Below, in pieces: positions 34,001 through 45,385 of a DNA stretch of 64,000 bases. The position numbers and the translations under genes were made by a program. Position 1 is the stretch's first letter; every line of letters begins with the position of its first letter. The notes beneath the pieces were generated by a model. It had not been told where the DNA came from. It searched no databases and saw nothing but the letters and a program-made list of their open reading frames with translations. Source of the stretch: Phyllostachys edulis (taxonomy: Eukaryota; Streptophyta; Magnoliopsida; Poales; Poaceae). The stretch covers positions 67,542,877 to 67,606,876 of the forward strand of contig CM070548.1 of NCBI GenBank assembly GCA_036346405.1. The letters are read 5' to 3'.

Positions 34001-37000
34001 TTCTTAGCAGTCTTCTTCGCCTCCGCTACCTCCTTCGTTAGGTATCTTGTCTCCGTGGATCTTGGACTCTGGTGCTTCTTTTTACATGACACCAGATTCT
34101 ACTCACCTCACTTCTGTGAGTCTCGCAACTCTTCTTTCCACTGTTCAGACTGCAGATGGTACCTCCCTTCCTCTTATAGGCCGATGCACTCTTTCCACTT
34201 CTTTTCATGTTCTTGCAATCTCTCATGTTCCCAAGCTTACTATGTAGCTTATGTCGGCCGGTCAAATCACTGATGATGACTATTGTGTGGTTCTTAAGTC
34301 CAAGGTTCAAGAAAGCGCTAAGCACTTGGCGGGCGGTGGCCTGGGGCCTAGCGCCTAGGCGGACTAGGCGGCGCCCAGGCCGCCAGTTTGGCTACGGTGC
34401 AGATAAGCCCATAACAGGAATAATATGATGAATTGAGCAAGCACCAAGTATCAAAATTGAGCAAGATAGAAGGAAAATTACCTAAAGAAGCAAGACATGG
34501 GCAATTTGATGTAGTCATGTATATTATCTCCCCTCCAAGAACTCGATGTAAACATGTATGTAATCAAATAATGTTGTAAATCTTCATATTTAATCAATGA
34601 TGTTATTTTGCTATTGTGAGAATGTATGAATGATTGATGAATGAATGGGTTGGATTGCAAATCATCAACAAAACAAACCAGCAAAGTTGAATTGCAAATC
34701 ATCAATCATACTGGCAATATTTCAAGACATCCAATATTGTTCAGTCCAAACAAGTTACACAAGTACACATGACACAACTTAGCATTCATACATCCATGTA
34801 AGTATTCATGAGTATACATCTAGAAACTAACTGAGAGCCAGAATATGCAAGAGTAGACAATTGGACATCCATCATCCATGTAAGCAGAGTAGCAGACAAG
34901 GTCACAAGATACAACATCCAAAATTCAGCAATCAACTAATCAGCATTCAAGATTTAGAATATAAGCACCACTGTTGGGTCCAACAAACTACACATGACTA
35001 CATGAGTACATGACACAAGAGTAGAATCAAGAGTAGAGAACATTCAGTAGAATACACATGAGTACAACACTTCTAAATTCACTCATTCAGCAATCAGCAT
35101 TCAGCCCAATGCCACAACCATTCAAAGCATTAAGCATATGCTCCCAACTCCCAAGAGTTGTCACACACACAAACGACTGAGTCACACATTCAGAGTTTGT
35201 TTCAAAGATCCGACATTGATTTCACATTTGATTCAGCATTCAAGAGAATTCAATAGCAGTAGCAGAACATCGGATTGGCAGAGAAGGGAAGTTGCGGTAG
35301 CAGAGCAACAGACTAACAAAGAAGGAAATGAGGGGGAAGCGGGGAGTTGCAGCGCTAGGGAGAAGGAAGGGAAGCGAGAGCAGAGAGTAGAGATTGAGGA
35401 GTTCTTGGCCAAGGCTAGTGAGAAGGAAGGGAAGGGGCAGAGCAAAGAAAGAGCCAAAGATCGAGGGCGGCACATGCGAGGGTGTAGCCGTGGAACAGAG
35501 AAGGGAAGAGGGCATCAGAGGGGAGGGCGATGGCCGGCGACATGGGAGAAGAGAGGGGAAGGCGGCGGCACGGGAGGGGGACCAGACAGGAGCGAGAGCA
35601 GAGAGAGGAGGTCTACAGGAAGGGGAGAGCAGCAAAGAAGCAGAGCAAGACTGGGAGGAGCGGTGGGTGCTAGGGGAGGCGGAAGAGAGGGAGGGGAGCA
35701 GAGAAGGAAGGGCATCGGGAGGGAGGAGGCGCGCAGACGGAGAACCGAGAAGAGAGGGAGAGGGAAGGCGGGCAAGGGAGGAGGGGAAGAGTGGAGCATC
35801 GCATGGGATGGCGGCGACGCGGGAGGGGGACCGAGGAGAAGTGAGAGCAGAGAGGGGAGGTCGACGGCGGGGGAGCAGAGGGAAGAGGCATACGGCGTAC
35901 CTCGATTCAATGGCGGGACAAGCTCGATTCGGCGGCGGTGAGCTCGATTCGGTGGCGGCGAGCTCCAATCGGCGATGCAAGATGGTCGGAACCGAGGCGA
36001 GCTCGACTCGGCGGCGGGGGAGGCCGAACCCTAGCGCGCTGCAACGTGGTCGGGGCGTCGGGCGCTGTTCTCTTCTTATCCTCCACCTCGGTGCCCGCCT
36101 CGCTAGCTCACCTAGCGCCGCCGAGAGCCATGGAGGACCGCCTCGGCGCCCACCTCGGTAGAAATCGCCGCATGAGAGCGACGACTAGTGTGTAGTCGAC
36201 GCCTAGGCGCCGACTAGAACTGACTTTTATAACCTTGCTTAAGGACCGTTGTACGGGGACTCTGCTTGGTATTGGCCCTCAACGTCGTGATTCGCAATGT
36301 CTTAAGGAGCTCGACTGGCTGCACCTTCCTTCCGCTGTCTCCATCAGCTAGTCAGCCACTATCACTGCCTCTGTTTTTGCTGCGTCCTGTACTGCTTCCT
36401 TCGTTTAGTGGCACCATCGTTTGGGTCATATCTGTGGATCGTGTCTATTGTCGCTAGTAGGGCGTGGTGTTCTTGGGTCTATTTCTGGTGACCCCTCTTT
36501 ATATTGTATGGGTTGCAAGCTTGGCAAGCAGCTGCCGCTCCCCTATCCCTCCAGTGATTCTTTTTCTGCTCGTCCTTTTGATCTTGTGATCTTTATTGAT
36601 GATTATTCTCATCATATTTGGATCTACTTCATGTTCTCTCTATTTACCAGATGTTTGCCGCCATGGTTCGCACTCAGTTTGATTCGGTCATTTGTGTTTT
36701 TCGTGTTGATTCTGCTGGTGAATACCTATCTGCTGCTTTGCGTCGCTTTCTCGCTGAGCAGGGTACTCTACTCTAGTACTCTTGTCCTAGTGCTCACGCT
36801 CAGAACAGTGTCTCTGAGCGTAAGCATCGTCACTTGCTTGAGATAGCTCGCGCTCTCATGTTTGCCTCTTATGTTCTACCTCACTTCTGGGCTGAGTCTG
36901 TCTCCACTGCTACTTTCCTCATCAACATGCAACCTTCCACTACTCTTCAGGATTCTACTCCTGTCGAGCGTCTCCATGATCGAGCTCCAGAGTACAGTCA

Positions 37001-40000
37001 CCTTCGTTGTTTTGGCTGTGTCTGCTTCGTCCTTCTTCCACCTCGTGAGCGCACCAAGTTGACTGCTCAATCAGTTGAGTGTGTTTTTCTTGCTACAGTC
37101 TGGAGCATAAGGGTTATCGCTGCTACAACCCAATTGCTCTCTGGGTGAGGATCTCTCGCGATGTCACCTTCAATGAGTCTCGACCTTACTACCCTCGTCC
37201 AATACTGTCAGCTCAGATTCTCTTGTTGAGTCTATCTCCTTTCTGACTTTTCCTGACCCTCAGCTTCCCACTTTCTCGCTTTCGCCTTCACCTTCTTCGT
37301 GTCCCTCTCCTCTGTCTCCGGCTGTTCCCTCTCCTCTGGAGTTTCCTTCCAACTCTCATGTTGAGATTTTCCCCTTCCCCTGCACTACTCTCGCCATCCT
37401 CGACCTACTCCATGTTCTCTAGTTGAGCCCCTGTCTTTGCCGGGCCTTGTTCCTAGCTCTTCTTCTTCGTCCTTACTGGGTCCTACTCCACCTTCTCCCA
37501 GATATAATCTTCGTGATCGTCGCACTATCAGGCCTCCTGAGCGCTACGGCTTCGCAGTCGCTGCTCTTTCTGAGCCTACAACCTACCATGAGGCTGCTGC
37601 TCACCCTGAGTAGCAGCTCGTGATGTCTGAGGTGATTGCTGTTTTGGAGCGTACTGGCACTTGGGATCTTTTGCCCTTACCTGCGCATGTCACTCTTATC
37701 ACGTGCAAGTGGGTGTACAAGATCAAAACCTGCTCGGATGGCTCTCTTGAGCACTACAAGGATCGTCTTGTGGCGCGTGGCTTTCAGCAGGAGCATGGTC
37801 GTATCGCCCACATGACCACTATTCGCACTCTCCTTGTTGTAGCCTCTATTCGATAGTAGTCCATCTCTTAGCTGGACGTCAAGAATATCTTTCTCAATGG
37901 CGAGCTGTGTGAGTGGGTATACATGCAGCCGCAGCTGTACTTTAATGCGACCTGGGCTAGCGGTCATTTTGATCGCCGGTCTCTTTCTGCCTATTGTGTT
38001 TTCCTTGGTTCCTCTCTGATTATCTGGAAGATCAAGAAGCAGATTGTTGTTTCCCGTTCGAGCGCTAAGGCTAAATTGTGAGCCATGGCAGCGTTGACAG
38101 CTCAGATCACTTGGCTTCAGTGGCTACTTGAGGATTTCGGTGTTTCAGTTCCTGCACCGACTCCTTTCTTATAAGACAATACTGGTGCGATCAACATTGC
38201 TCGAGATCTAGTGAAGCATGAGCTCACTAAGTACATTGGAGTAGATGCTTCGTACATGAGATCGCAGGTGCAGGAGCAAGTTATTGCTCTTCAGTATGTG
38301 CCTTTAGAGTTTTAGTTAGCATATTTCTTTACCAAGGCATAGATTAGAGCTCCGCATAGCTTCTACCTCTTCAAACTCAATGTTGTTGATCCACCATGAG
38401 TTTGAGGGGGGTCTTAGATATATCTTTTATATAGCGTGTTCTTTGCATATTTACCTACACCTGTAACATGTTTATATTGGCCTTTGGCCCATTGGAATAG
38501 ACGAGATGTTCATTCCAAGATCACAAAACAGTGTATCGCTGTCAATGCTTACATATTAGTGTGAGGGTCACGTGTGACTTGAGAGGCCAGCATCTTGAAG
38601 TCGGCATTGTTCTCTATTATTAAACCATTTCATCGTGCCTTCTCTGACTCCGAGCTCTTCATGCGAACATATTTGGTCAGATTGTATTAGAAAAATTGTT
38701 TAAGTCAGCCATTTGACTTCCAGTGTTTCTTCTGGTAAGGAAGGTATGTAGCATCAAAACAAATTATCTAATCAGCTCATGATTGTTTTCAGGAAATAGA
38801 CTATACAAAGGAAGCATTTAATGCAGAAAAATTTTCTGAAAACTTCAAAAACATGGATTACGTGAAGGTTCCAGAAATTTACTGGGAGTATACTACACCT
38901 CAGGTTCCTTCTACACAGATACTTTTAAATAGATTATCAAGCAACATAGAACAGAAAAGAAGACTTTAAGTTTCTTTTTCTCCTTTGCAGGTTTTAACAA
39001 TGGAATATGTCCCAGGAATCAAAATAAATAGGATAAAGCAGCTAGATAATTTAGGAGTTGATCGGAAAAAGTATGTGTTGAATACTGGTCAGCCATGGCT
39101 TTAATTTGCTGTGCTAACTGACATTGGCTGCTTATGTTGCCAAATTTAATCTCTTTCAGGTTAGGCAGGTATGCTGTTGAGTCCTACCTTGAGCAGATAT
39201 TATCTCATGGATTTTTCCATGCTGACCCGGTTAGTTGTACTATACATTATCCACGAAAAATGCTATATTTGTTTATCCCATTATGGTTATTTCTCACTTA
39301 TGCTGTTGTGCATCATTTCTATTATTGCACTAGCATATATTCAAATGAATCACAAAAATGATTATGCACTAAGAAAAACTATATCACTGTAGTTCTGAGG
39401 TCTATGCTCTATCATGGCCCCTTTGGCAAAGTGCTAGCCTGTGCATGCCAACTTGTTAGAAATTCTCTAACCTTGGAAAGTTTACTGGCTCCAGCTCTAT
39501 GTGCCTCAGCCATAGACATAAAGTTCAATACAGTATTGTCTCTGCATTATAAATTTCATGACACTGAATCATCTGTATTGTCCTTTGCTCCTTTTTAGTA
39601 TCTCAATTAAATGCAGCAGCCATGCGCTGGCTAAAAAGCTAATGGTGATTTTGTTTACAGCATCCAGGGAACATTGCTGTTGATGATGTCAATGGTGCGA
39701 GGCTTATCTTCTACGACTTCGGAATGATGGGAAGGTTGGATATGATCTGTTTATTTCCCATAAACTTCCATTTATGTAGTTACAGGCTTACAGCATGGTT
39801 CTTCTAATCTTCATTATTCTTACTTGCAGTATTAGTCCAAATATCCGGGAAGGGATGCTTGAAACATTTTATGGAATTTATAAAAAGGATCCTGATAAAG
39901 TAAGCTTCCCTAGGCAGTTGACCTGCAAACAATAATTTAGACCCTTTGAAGTTTTGCAAAACATGTGTGTATTCCTGCAGGTGCTTCAAGCAATGGTTCA

Positions 40001-41797
40001 AATGGGTGTCCTTGTTCCTACTGGAGATATGACGGCTGTCAGAAGAACAGCTCAATTTTTCCTTAATAGGTAGTCGTTTTTTTTTCCTGAGAGGATGCTC
40101 CTTTGTAATTACTTCATGTAGATTTTTTTTCTTTTGTGAGAATACATGTAAAATGTGTTAAAAGGAGATGATCCACATGACGCTTAGCTTCACTTTGCTC
40201 TGTTTATCTATTTTATAGCTTTGAAGAACGCCTAGCTGCACAAAGGAAAGAGAGAGAGATGTCAACTGCAGAACTGGGATTTAAAAAGCAATTAACTAAG
40301 GAGGAGAAGTTTGAAAAGAAGAAGCAGAGACTTGCAGCTATTGGTAATGGATCAATGATTTCTGTGACCTATCAGATAACATGATAGAACGAAACATGTC
40401 AAGGTGTATGTAATTCTACTGGATTGGTTTTAGTTAACCTGATTCAAAATTTTGCAGGAGAGGATCTTTTGGCAATTGCTGCTGATCAACCATTTCGGTT
40501 TCCTGCCACCTTTACATTTGTGGTCAGAGCATTCTCAGGTCTGATAACTTTACATGTGGAGAAACATGGTTGTAACATACTGTTATGGTTCCTCATGCTT
40601 TCTCCATTCTGTGCAGTACTGGATGGTATTGGGAAAGGCCTAGACCCTTGGTTTGATATTACAGAGATTGCTAAACCGTGAGTACTTTCTCCATCACTAG
40701 CATTTTATGTTCTTAATTGAGTAAATTTTTTAACTTGGCCTTTTATGGATCTGACTTGATACATGCGTTGAAATTGATAGATATGCCATGGAATTGCTAA
40801 GATTTAATGAAGCTGGTGTTGAAGTACTTGTCAAGGCAAGTTTTGACCTTTAGTCCATAATTTTAACCTATCTAATTGATAGCGTATCTGCTAATGTGAG
40901 TCTGGACATTGCGAGTTTTGAAGTGCTCTTCATTTTATTATACCTCAGGATGCAAAGAAGAGATGGGAAAGGCAGTCCCGTGCATTCTACAATTTGTTTC
41001 GCCAACCTGACAGAGTCGAAAAGCTTGCACAAATCATTGAGCGTTTGGTAGCTACAACGCTTATTTGCTCTATTATTTTCTGTGGTTTACTAGTGCCATT
41101 TACATATAGCTTTTTAAGAATGTGTGTAACATTGAACTCAATGGTCTACCTTTTATATAACAGGAGCAAGGTGATCTCAAGCTTCGTGTCAGAGCATTGG
41201 AATCAGAAAGAGCATTTCAACGAGTGGCTGCTGTACAGAAAACAATTGGATTTGTGAGTTCAATCATTTTAGTTCTATGTTGTGTTACTTGATGCTGAAC
41301 CATGAAAATGCAAGGTTGTCCATGAAGTTGATAGTGAATCCATGCAAATTCACTTAGCTTGCCTTGGAATCTTTTTAGAAATGTTAATCGATCTTAACGT
41401 AGAGTGGCTGTGTTTCTTTGACGAAAACCATTTTAGCTCTTTCGATAATGCACGCATGCCTTCCTATTTTGTGTTCTGTATGATCATCATGTCATTCTGT
41501 GTCATGAAATGCTGCTGTGTGTCACCTAGGGAGTTGCCGCAGGTAGTTTGGTAAACCTCGCTACTGTTCTGTACCTCAATTCGATCCGGGTAAGCTTCCA
41601 AAGAAACAGCATTCATCTTTCATCGATCTACTCGTGCACAAGCACAATAGTTTCACCACACCTTCAATCATCCATTGCAGATGCCAGCAACCATTGCATA
41701 CTCTCTCTGCGCGTTCTTCGGGCTACAAGTCCTGGTCGGTCTGATCAAGGTGAGGAAGCTGGACCAACAGGAGAGATTGATAACCGGCACTGCCTGA
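27295..41797 (+). CDS. ABC1K8: ABC1K8 / ATOSA1-type ABC1 atypical kinase, chloroplast, 20 exons
   Basis: Exons: 27297-27758, 28671-28806, 29497-29663, 30108-30228, 30333-30433, 30586-30684, 38793-38903, 38991-39070, 39160-39229, 39661-39734, 39830-39899, 39981-40069, 40219-40343, 40458-40538, 40617-40677, 40781-40835, 40949-41047, 41164-41253, 41530-41589, 41681-41797 (TGA). All phases fit. The KxGQ helix reads [11 protein letters not shown], the Ala-rich loop AAASLGQVH replaces the Gly loop, the catalytic loop is HADPHPGN (split by intron 9) and the metal site is DFGMMG. Two hydrophobic segments lie near the C-terminus. The product closely resembles Arabidopsis ABC1K8, a chloroplast-envelope protein linked to oxidative stress and metal tolerance. 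Exon 1 gives an Arg/Ser-rich transit-like region, but its frame has no ATG. The only nearby ATG (27295) is one frame off and hits a stop at 27445. Length would be about 755 aa, normal for the family. Confidence 0.93.
27818..27935 (+). repeat. Tandem duplication in ABC1K8 intron 1 (about 57 bp x2)
   Basis: Two adjacent copies share 'actttggtaacac', then 'aaatatggaatgtgagtagt' and 'acagaaataagcac', with a few substitutions. Confidence 0.85.
28125..28231 (+). repeat. Tandem duplication in ABC1K8 intron 1 (54 bp x2)
   Basis: 'ttgttagacttaatcacgtt' followed by 'gcacttaatcagctgtatgt' occurs twice with period 54 and almost no differences, so it is recent. Confidence 0.9.
31014..31052 (+). repeat. 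(GA)n microsatellite
   Basis: About 39 bp of uninterrupted AG dinucleotides inside the Pack-MULE. Confidence 0.98.
31627..32080 (+). pseudogene. Captured DUF1005 (ASG1-like) gene fragment
   Basis: One frame (31633-31935) reads [20 protein letters not shown], then [26 protein letters not shown] and GKTPVRQA. A second frame (31890-32081) reads [19 protein letters not shown] and [10 protein letters not shown]. These match, in order, the C-terminal half of plant DUF1005 proteins (LILRPDG...WARL, LGYRFEL, SSIS..KGG.F.ID, FVMS..VQG), from memory of that family. A frame change lies between the two parts and the VEVGV.H segment before the last block is deleted. It has no start, so it is not a gene of its own. 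Confidence 0.75.
32289..32397 (+). repeat. Copia-B 5' LTR
   Basis: Begins TATTAGATATATC (TG changed to TA) and ends TTCAACA next to the primer site. Confidence 0.85.
32440..34300 (+). pseudogene. Copia-B gag and protease (broken)
   Basis: A GC-rich leader (32440-32945) is followed by gag remnants, including a region near 33190-33400 in changing frames. A block at 33579-33926 contains [14 protein letters not shown]. The protease core [20 protein letters not shown] lies at 34056-34115, with the copia DSGA active site. Stops such as 33316 and 33925 break it. The hAT-like element follows at 34301. Confidence 0.82.
34301..36237. mobile_element. hAT-B: non-autonomous hAT-like element inside Copia-B
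   Basis: Ends CAAGGTT and AACCTTG are inverted. CCTAGGCG-type palindromic motifs lie just inside both ends (34340-34370 and 36199-36215). Flanks CTTAAGTC (34293-34300) and CTTAAGGA (36238-36245) share six of eight bases. Removing the segment plus one flank copy restores the copia reading frame (VLK then [11 protein letters not shown]). The interior is AT-rich on the left and GA-rich on the right; the long frames at 35138-36161 are compositional. No transposase domain was seen. Confidence 0.65.
36238..38400 (+). pseudogene. Copia-B integrase, RT and RNase H remnants
   Basis: Pre-integrase and integrase motifs: HHRLGHICG near 36412, [13 protein letters not shown] near 36592, [15 protein letters not shown] near 36820, [15 protein letters not shown] near 36880. 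The RT start reads [16 protein letters not shown] and [14 protein letters not shown] (37650-37745). The central RT, including the catalytic box, is missing between about 37960 and 37965. RNase H resumes with [16 protein letters not shown] and [18 protein letters not shown] up to about 38395. Numerous stops. Confidence 0.88.
38412..38520 (+). repeat. Copia-B 3' LTR
   Basis: Begins TCTTAGATATATC after the polypurine tract and aligns to the 5' LTR over its full 109 bp with many substitutions, so it is an old copy. Confidence 0.85.
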
Positions 41798-42339
41798 GTT
41801 CATCAATCGGTGAGAGCTGACCCATCATTTTTCGGTGTCATCCATTGTGGTTATCGTCCTGTAGCATAGCCATGGGTGTATGATAACTGTATGTAGATGC
41901 GGTGTAATAGATAAAGAGATGTACATAGTGTATAATAGACATTTTTACGTTGCAGTTCCCTTCCCTGGTGTACCAGATACAAGTTTTTGTTTCTCATGAT
42001 AAGCCAGCATGAATGATAGTTTTTTAGGTAGTTTGATTCGGTGTCCTTAGTAAGAAATATTGTTCCCACCCAGTGCAATGTTAACTGCTAACTGATAAAG
42101 TGCAAGGATTCATACGTACTCGCGAACGGGATTAGCGTGTGGAGGTGGCGAGCCCGACTGGGGATTGGATTAGTTTTTTCTTTTTCGGCTCGAGGAACCA
42201 CGAAAAGATTCTACTGCATGGGAATGAGATGGAATTTTTTTTATTTAACTTATCTTTTTTTAAAAAATTCTTGAGACGGTGAAACAATGTCTAGTGCAAT
42301 CATCTTACTAATGGAAAATCCACGGAATAACCCACCCAA
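41798..42339 (+). other. ABC1K8 3' flank; no gene seen
   Basis: It contains the presumed 3' untranslated region and AT-rich intergenic sequence. No further coding or repeat structure was recognised. Confidence 0.6.
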
Positions 42340-43940
42340 CCTAGGAATCGAACTTTGGTCATCAACTAGAGTGAAGGAATTCGAGGAGGCCCTAAGGGCA
42401 AAGAGGTCCAAAAGACACACAACGAGGAGGTCCTATGGACACGAGGTCCAAAACACACAACCACGGGGAGGTCATATGGGCAGGAGGTCCAAAAGACACA
42501 CAACAAGGAGGTCTTGAAGACCAGAGGTCCAAAAGACCTGCTCACAGGAGGTCCGATGGTCAAGATCCCTCAAGGAAGGCCCCAACGGTTAAGATCGAGA
42601 TCAAGGAGGAGGTCCCAAGGACACAAGGATCACCCGAATTTGGATTTCAAGATCCAAGGACCTTTGAAACACAAACCCGAGCTGGTCCAAGACCCAAAAG
42701 AGGACGTCCTAGACCTACAAAGGAGGTCCTAACGGCCAGATTTAACAAAGGGGAGGTCCTAACGGTCAGATCTAACAAAGGGGAAGTCGGAACGTTTAAG
42801 ATCTCCAAAGGGGAGGTCCTAACGGTCAGATCTAACAAAAGGGAGGTCTGAACGGTTAAGATCTCCAAAGGGGAGGTCCTAACGGTCGATCTAACAAAGG
42901 GAGGTCCGAAGCAGTTAAGATCTCCAAAGGGGGTCCTAACAGTCGATCTAACAAAGGGAGGTCTAAACGGTTAAGATCTCTAAAGGGAGTTCCTAACAAT
43001 GATCTAACAAAGGAGAGGTGCGAAGCAGTTAAGATCTCCAAAGGGAGGTCCTAACAGTCGAGATATAACAAAGGGAGGTCCGAACGGTTAAGATCTCCAA
43101 AGGGAAGGTCCTAACAGTCGATCTAACAAAGGGAGGTGCGAATGGTTAAGATCTCCAAAGGGGAGGTCCTAACGGTCAGATCTAACAAAGGAGGGGGGGG
43201 GTCTTGCGCAACCACAAGATAAGGCGTCAAGGAGTAGGACCGCTAGATTTTAATCAGACGGGGCAAGGAAAAAGGGTCGTTCGGACCGAGCGAATGTTTC
43301 AACAGATCGGGGCCGTCCAATGCGGATCGGACGACTCTAAAGGAGTAGGACGTTCGGACCAGCCGAATGTGCCAAACAAGATCTAGCCGTCCGACACAGA
43401 TCGGACGGTTCACAAGCGATAGCAGAACGGTATAACCGTGATTAGAATAGCGATACAACCGCGATAGCGGAGCGGAACCACCGCGATAGCACCTGAAGCA
43501 AGCAGGAGGTCCGAGCGGACACGAGGGCAAACCAGATAAACAAATGGGGAGGTCCAAAGGAACTCTGGGAAGGTCCATTTGAACCCGAGAAGGTTCGAAT
43601 GAACAAGGGGACGTTCAAAAGGAGCTCGATATGGACACGGGGAGGTCCAAAGGGACTGTGGTACGCTCAAATGAACTCAGGGAGTTCAAATGAACGCTGA
43701 GAGGTCCACGGGGAGGTCCAAACAGAGAAAGAAGTATAGACCAAAGGAGATCTAGACAGAGAAGAAAGTTTAGACCAAAGAGGAGGTCTAAACACAAAGA
43801 TATTCAAACCAACAAAGAGGAGGTCTGGACTAGAGGAAGTCCAAACAAAAGATACAAGGAAAGATCCAGAGATTAAAGAGGTCTGAAACACAAAGGAGGT
43901 CTGGACCGAGAGAGAGAGAGGTCCAGACACAGAAGAGGTC
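42340..43940. repeat. GGAGGTCC-rich minisatellite region
   Basis: Three blocks share the motif GGAGGTCC. Block 1 (about 42370-42540) has units near 45-50 bp with 'aggtccaaaagacacacaac'. Block 2 (about 42718-43198) alternates two half-units of about 31 bp, 'aaaggggaggtcctaacgg' and 'aaagggaggtccgaacgg', with 'agatctaac' or 'aagatctcc' between them. Block 3 (about 43500-43940) is more diverged. The open frames here are repeat artefacts. It probably belongs to the LTR of a reverse-strand retroelement ending at 44157. Confidence 0.85.
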
Positions 43941-45345
43941 CTGGAAAGGAGAAGCCAAGCTTAAAGGCTCACAGAGTAAAAAGAGAAAAGGAAAACTCCA
44001 ACAAACACCAGAAGAAACCGAATTGATTTAGTTGAAGTTTGGTTTAGTCAATTAAAGCTCTTTTAAAATCTCAAGTTAAGCTTTGAACTCTCATCAAAAT
44101 CAAATGGTTCTTTGTATTTTGAAAACTTCAAGAACTCTGGACAAACGGGACGTTACACGCAGCACCATATATAAGTGAAGCAAATTCGTCAGCCTGTTGG
44201 TGTAGAGTTTGACACAGCCGAATCGGTGGAAGTAGAGTAATCTGGTTGGAGGTGGAGTAGCGGTCGTATCTGGAGGGTTGATGTTCTCATCACACATGGA
44301 GGGATAGTGAGCACTAGGAGCAACAGAGAGGGGAGAGCAAAGGCAGAGACAAGGGAGGGAAGGGGTGGTTCGGGCGGCGCTTGTCGCCGTCGAGGGAGGC
44401 ATTGGCGACGGAAGGTGGGGGGCAAAATGGAATGGTCGAGGGGTGACGAGCTTAGGGCAGTGGTGGTGCGGCCTGAGGTGGCTGGTGGCGGCCGGGCAAT
44501 GGTGCGCAGTGGCCAGGTGTGGAGAGGACACGAGGGCAGCGTCGCCGGAGGGGAAGAAGGAAGCAAAGGCGGTGTGCACAAGCGGGAGGGGAGCGAGAGG
44601 AACTCACCGGCATAGATCGTGCGAGCGGAGGGGCACCAAGTCGGGCCGGCGGCGGGAGCCCCTTGTAGCACGGCAGGATCGATGTGGGGGCGGCGACCGG
44701 GTGAGGGAGAGCTCCAATCGAGGGTTGGGGAAGGACGAGAGGGGTGTAGAGGTGCTCCAATCGTGAGGAATTGACGCGGAGCTCGACAGAGGAGAAATGG
44801 CGGAGCCGGCGGCGGGGTTCGGCTTGCTTTGAGGAAGACAATGGCGCAGTGCTCCAGTAGGGGAGAGATGCAATTGAATGAGGGGAACAAGAGAGGAGGC
44901 TTGAGAACGTGTTGTGATGCGATTAGATAGGGGAGAAGATCACCGAGTTGGCCGAAACGGCGAGGGTGGCTTCGGCGGCTCTGGCGGCTAGAAGTAGGGC
45001 TCCACGCCCTTCGCGCTTTCTCGCTCAGTAGAGAACGGGAAGAGGAGGGGACAGGAGGGGGAAAGGTGGTTCGGTGCTGGCCTGTTATAGGGAGGACAGG
45101 GATGGGGAGCCGGTGGTCGGGCGGGATGCACGATCGGATGGTGGCGGTTAAGGTGGCGGCGGCATGGGAGTAGTGGCATGAAGGGATGCTGAGGGGACGG
45201 GTTGGCTGATGCTCCTCTGTGACGGCGCAGGGACGAGTGTGACACGATGAACAACAAGGGGGGACGTCACCTCTGTGTGGCGCGGCATGAGAGGAAGGAG
45301 GACGAAGCATGTGGGGGGAGGCGTGCGGCTCTAGCGAAGAGGAAG

Positions 45346-45347
<2 letters not shown>

Positions 45348-45382
<35 letters not shown>
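45348..45382 (+). repeat. (GA)n microsatellite
   Basis: About 34 bp of AG dinucleotides within the LTR-like debris. Confidence 0.98.

Positions 45383-45385
<3 letters not shown>

Larger units (their letters stand above)
32289..38520 (+). mobile_element. Copia-B: decayed Ty1/copia element in ABC1K8 intron 6
   Basis: LTRs at 32289-32397 and 38412-38520 share length and layout. The primer-like site TAGTATCAAAGCC follows the left LTR and the polypurine tract TTTGAGGGGGG precedes the right one. Flanks TCATA (32284-32288) and TCACA (38521-38525) are a target duplication with one mismatch. The gag-pol between is broken, RT is partly deleted, and a hAT-like element (34301-36237) is inserted after the protease. 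The element lies in the same direction as the host gene. Confidence 0.9.

Noticed and set aside
35138..36161. Long + strand frames of 267 and 255 codons
   Set aside because: Purine-rich (GA/GGA) composition inside the hAT-like element gives Glu/Arg/Gly-rich translation in several frames; no domain, no splice pattern.
44189..45310. 373-codon reverse-strand frame
   Set aside because: Pro/Ser/His-rich with no domain; frames of similar length exist on both strands in this GC-rich stretch.
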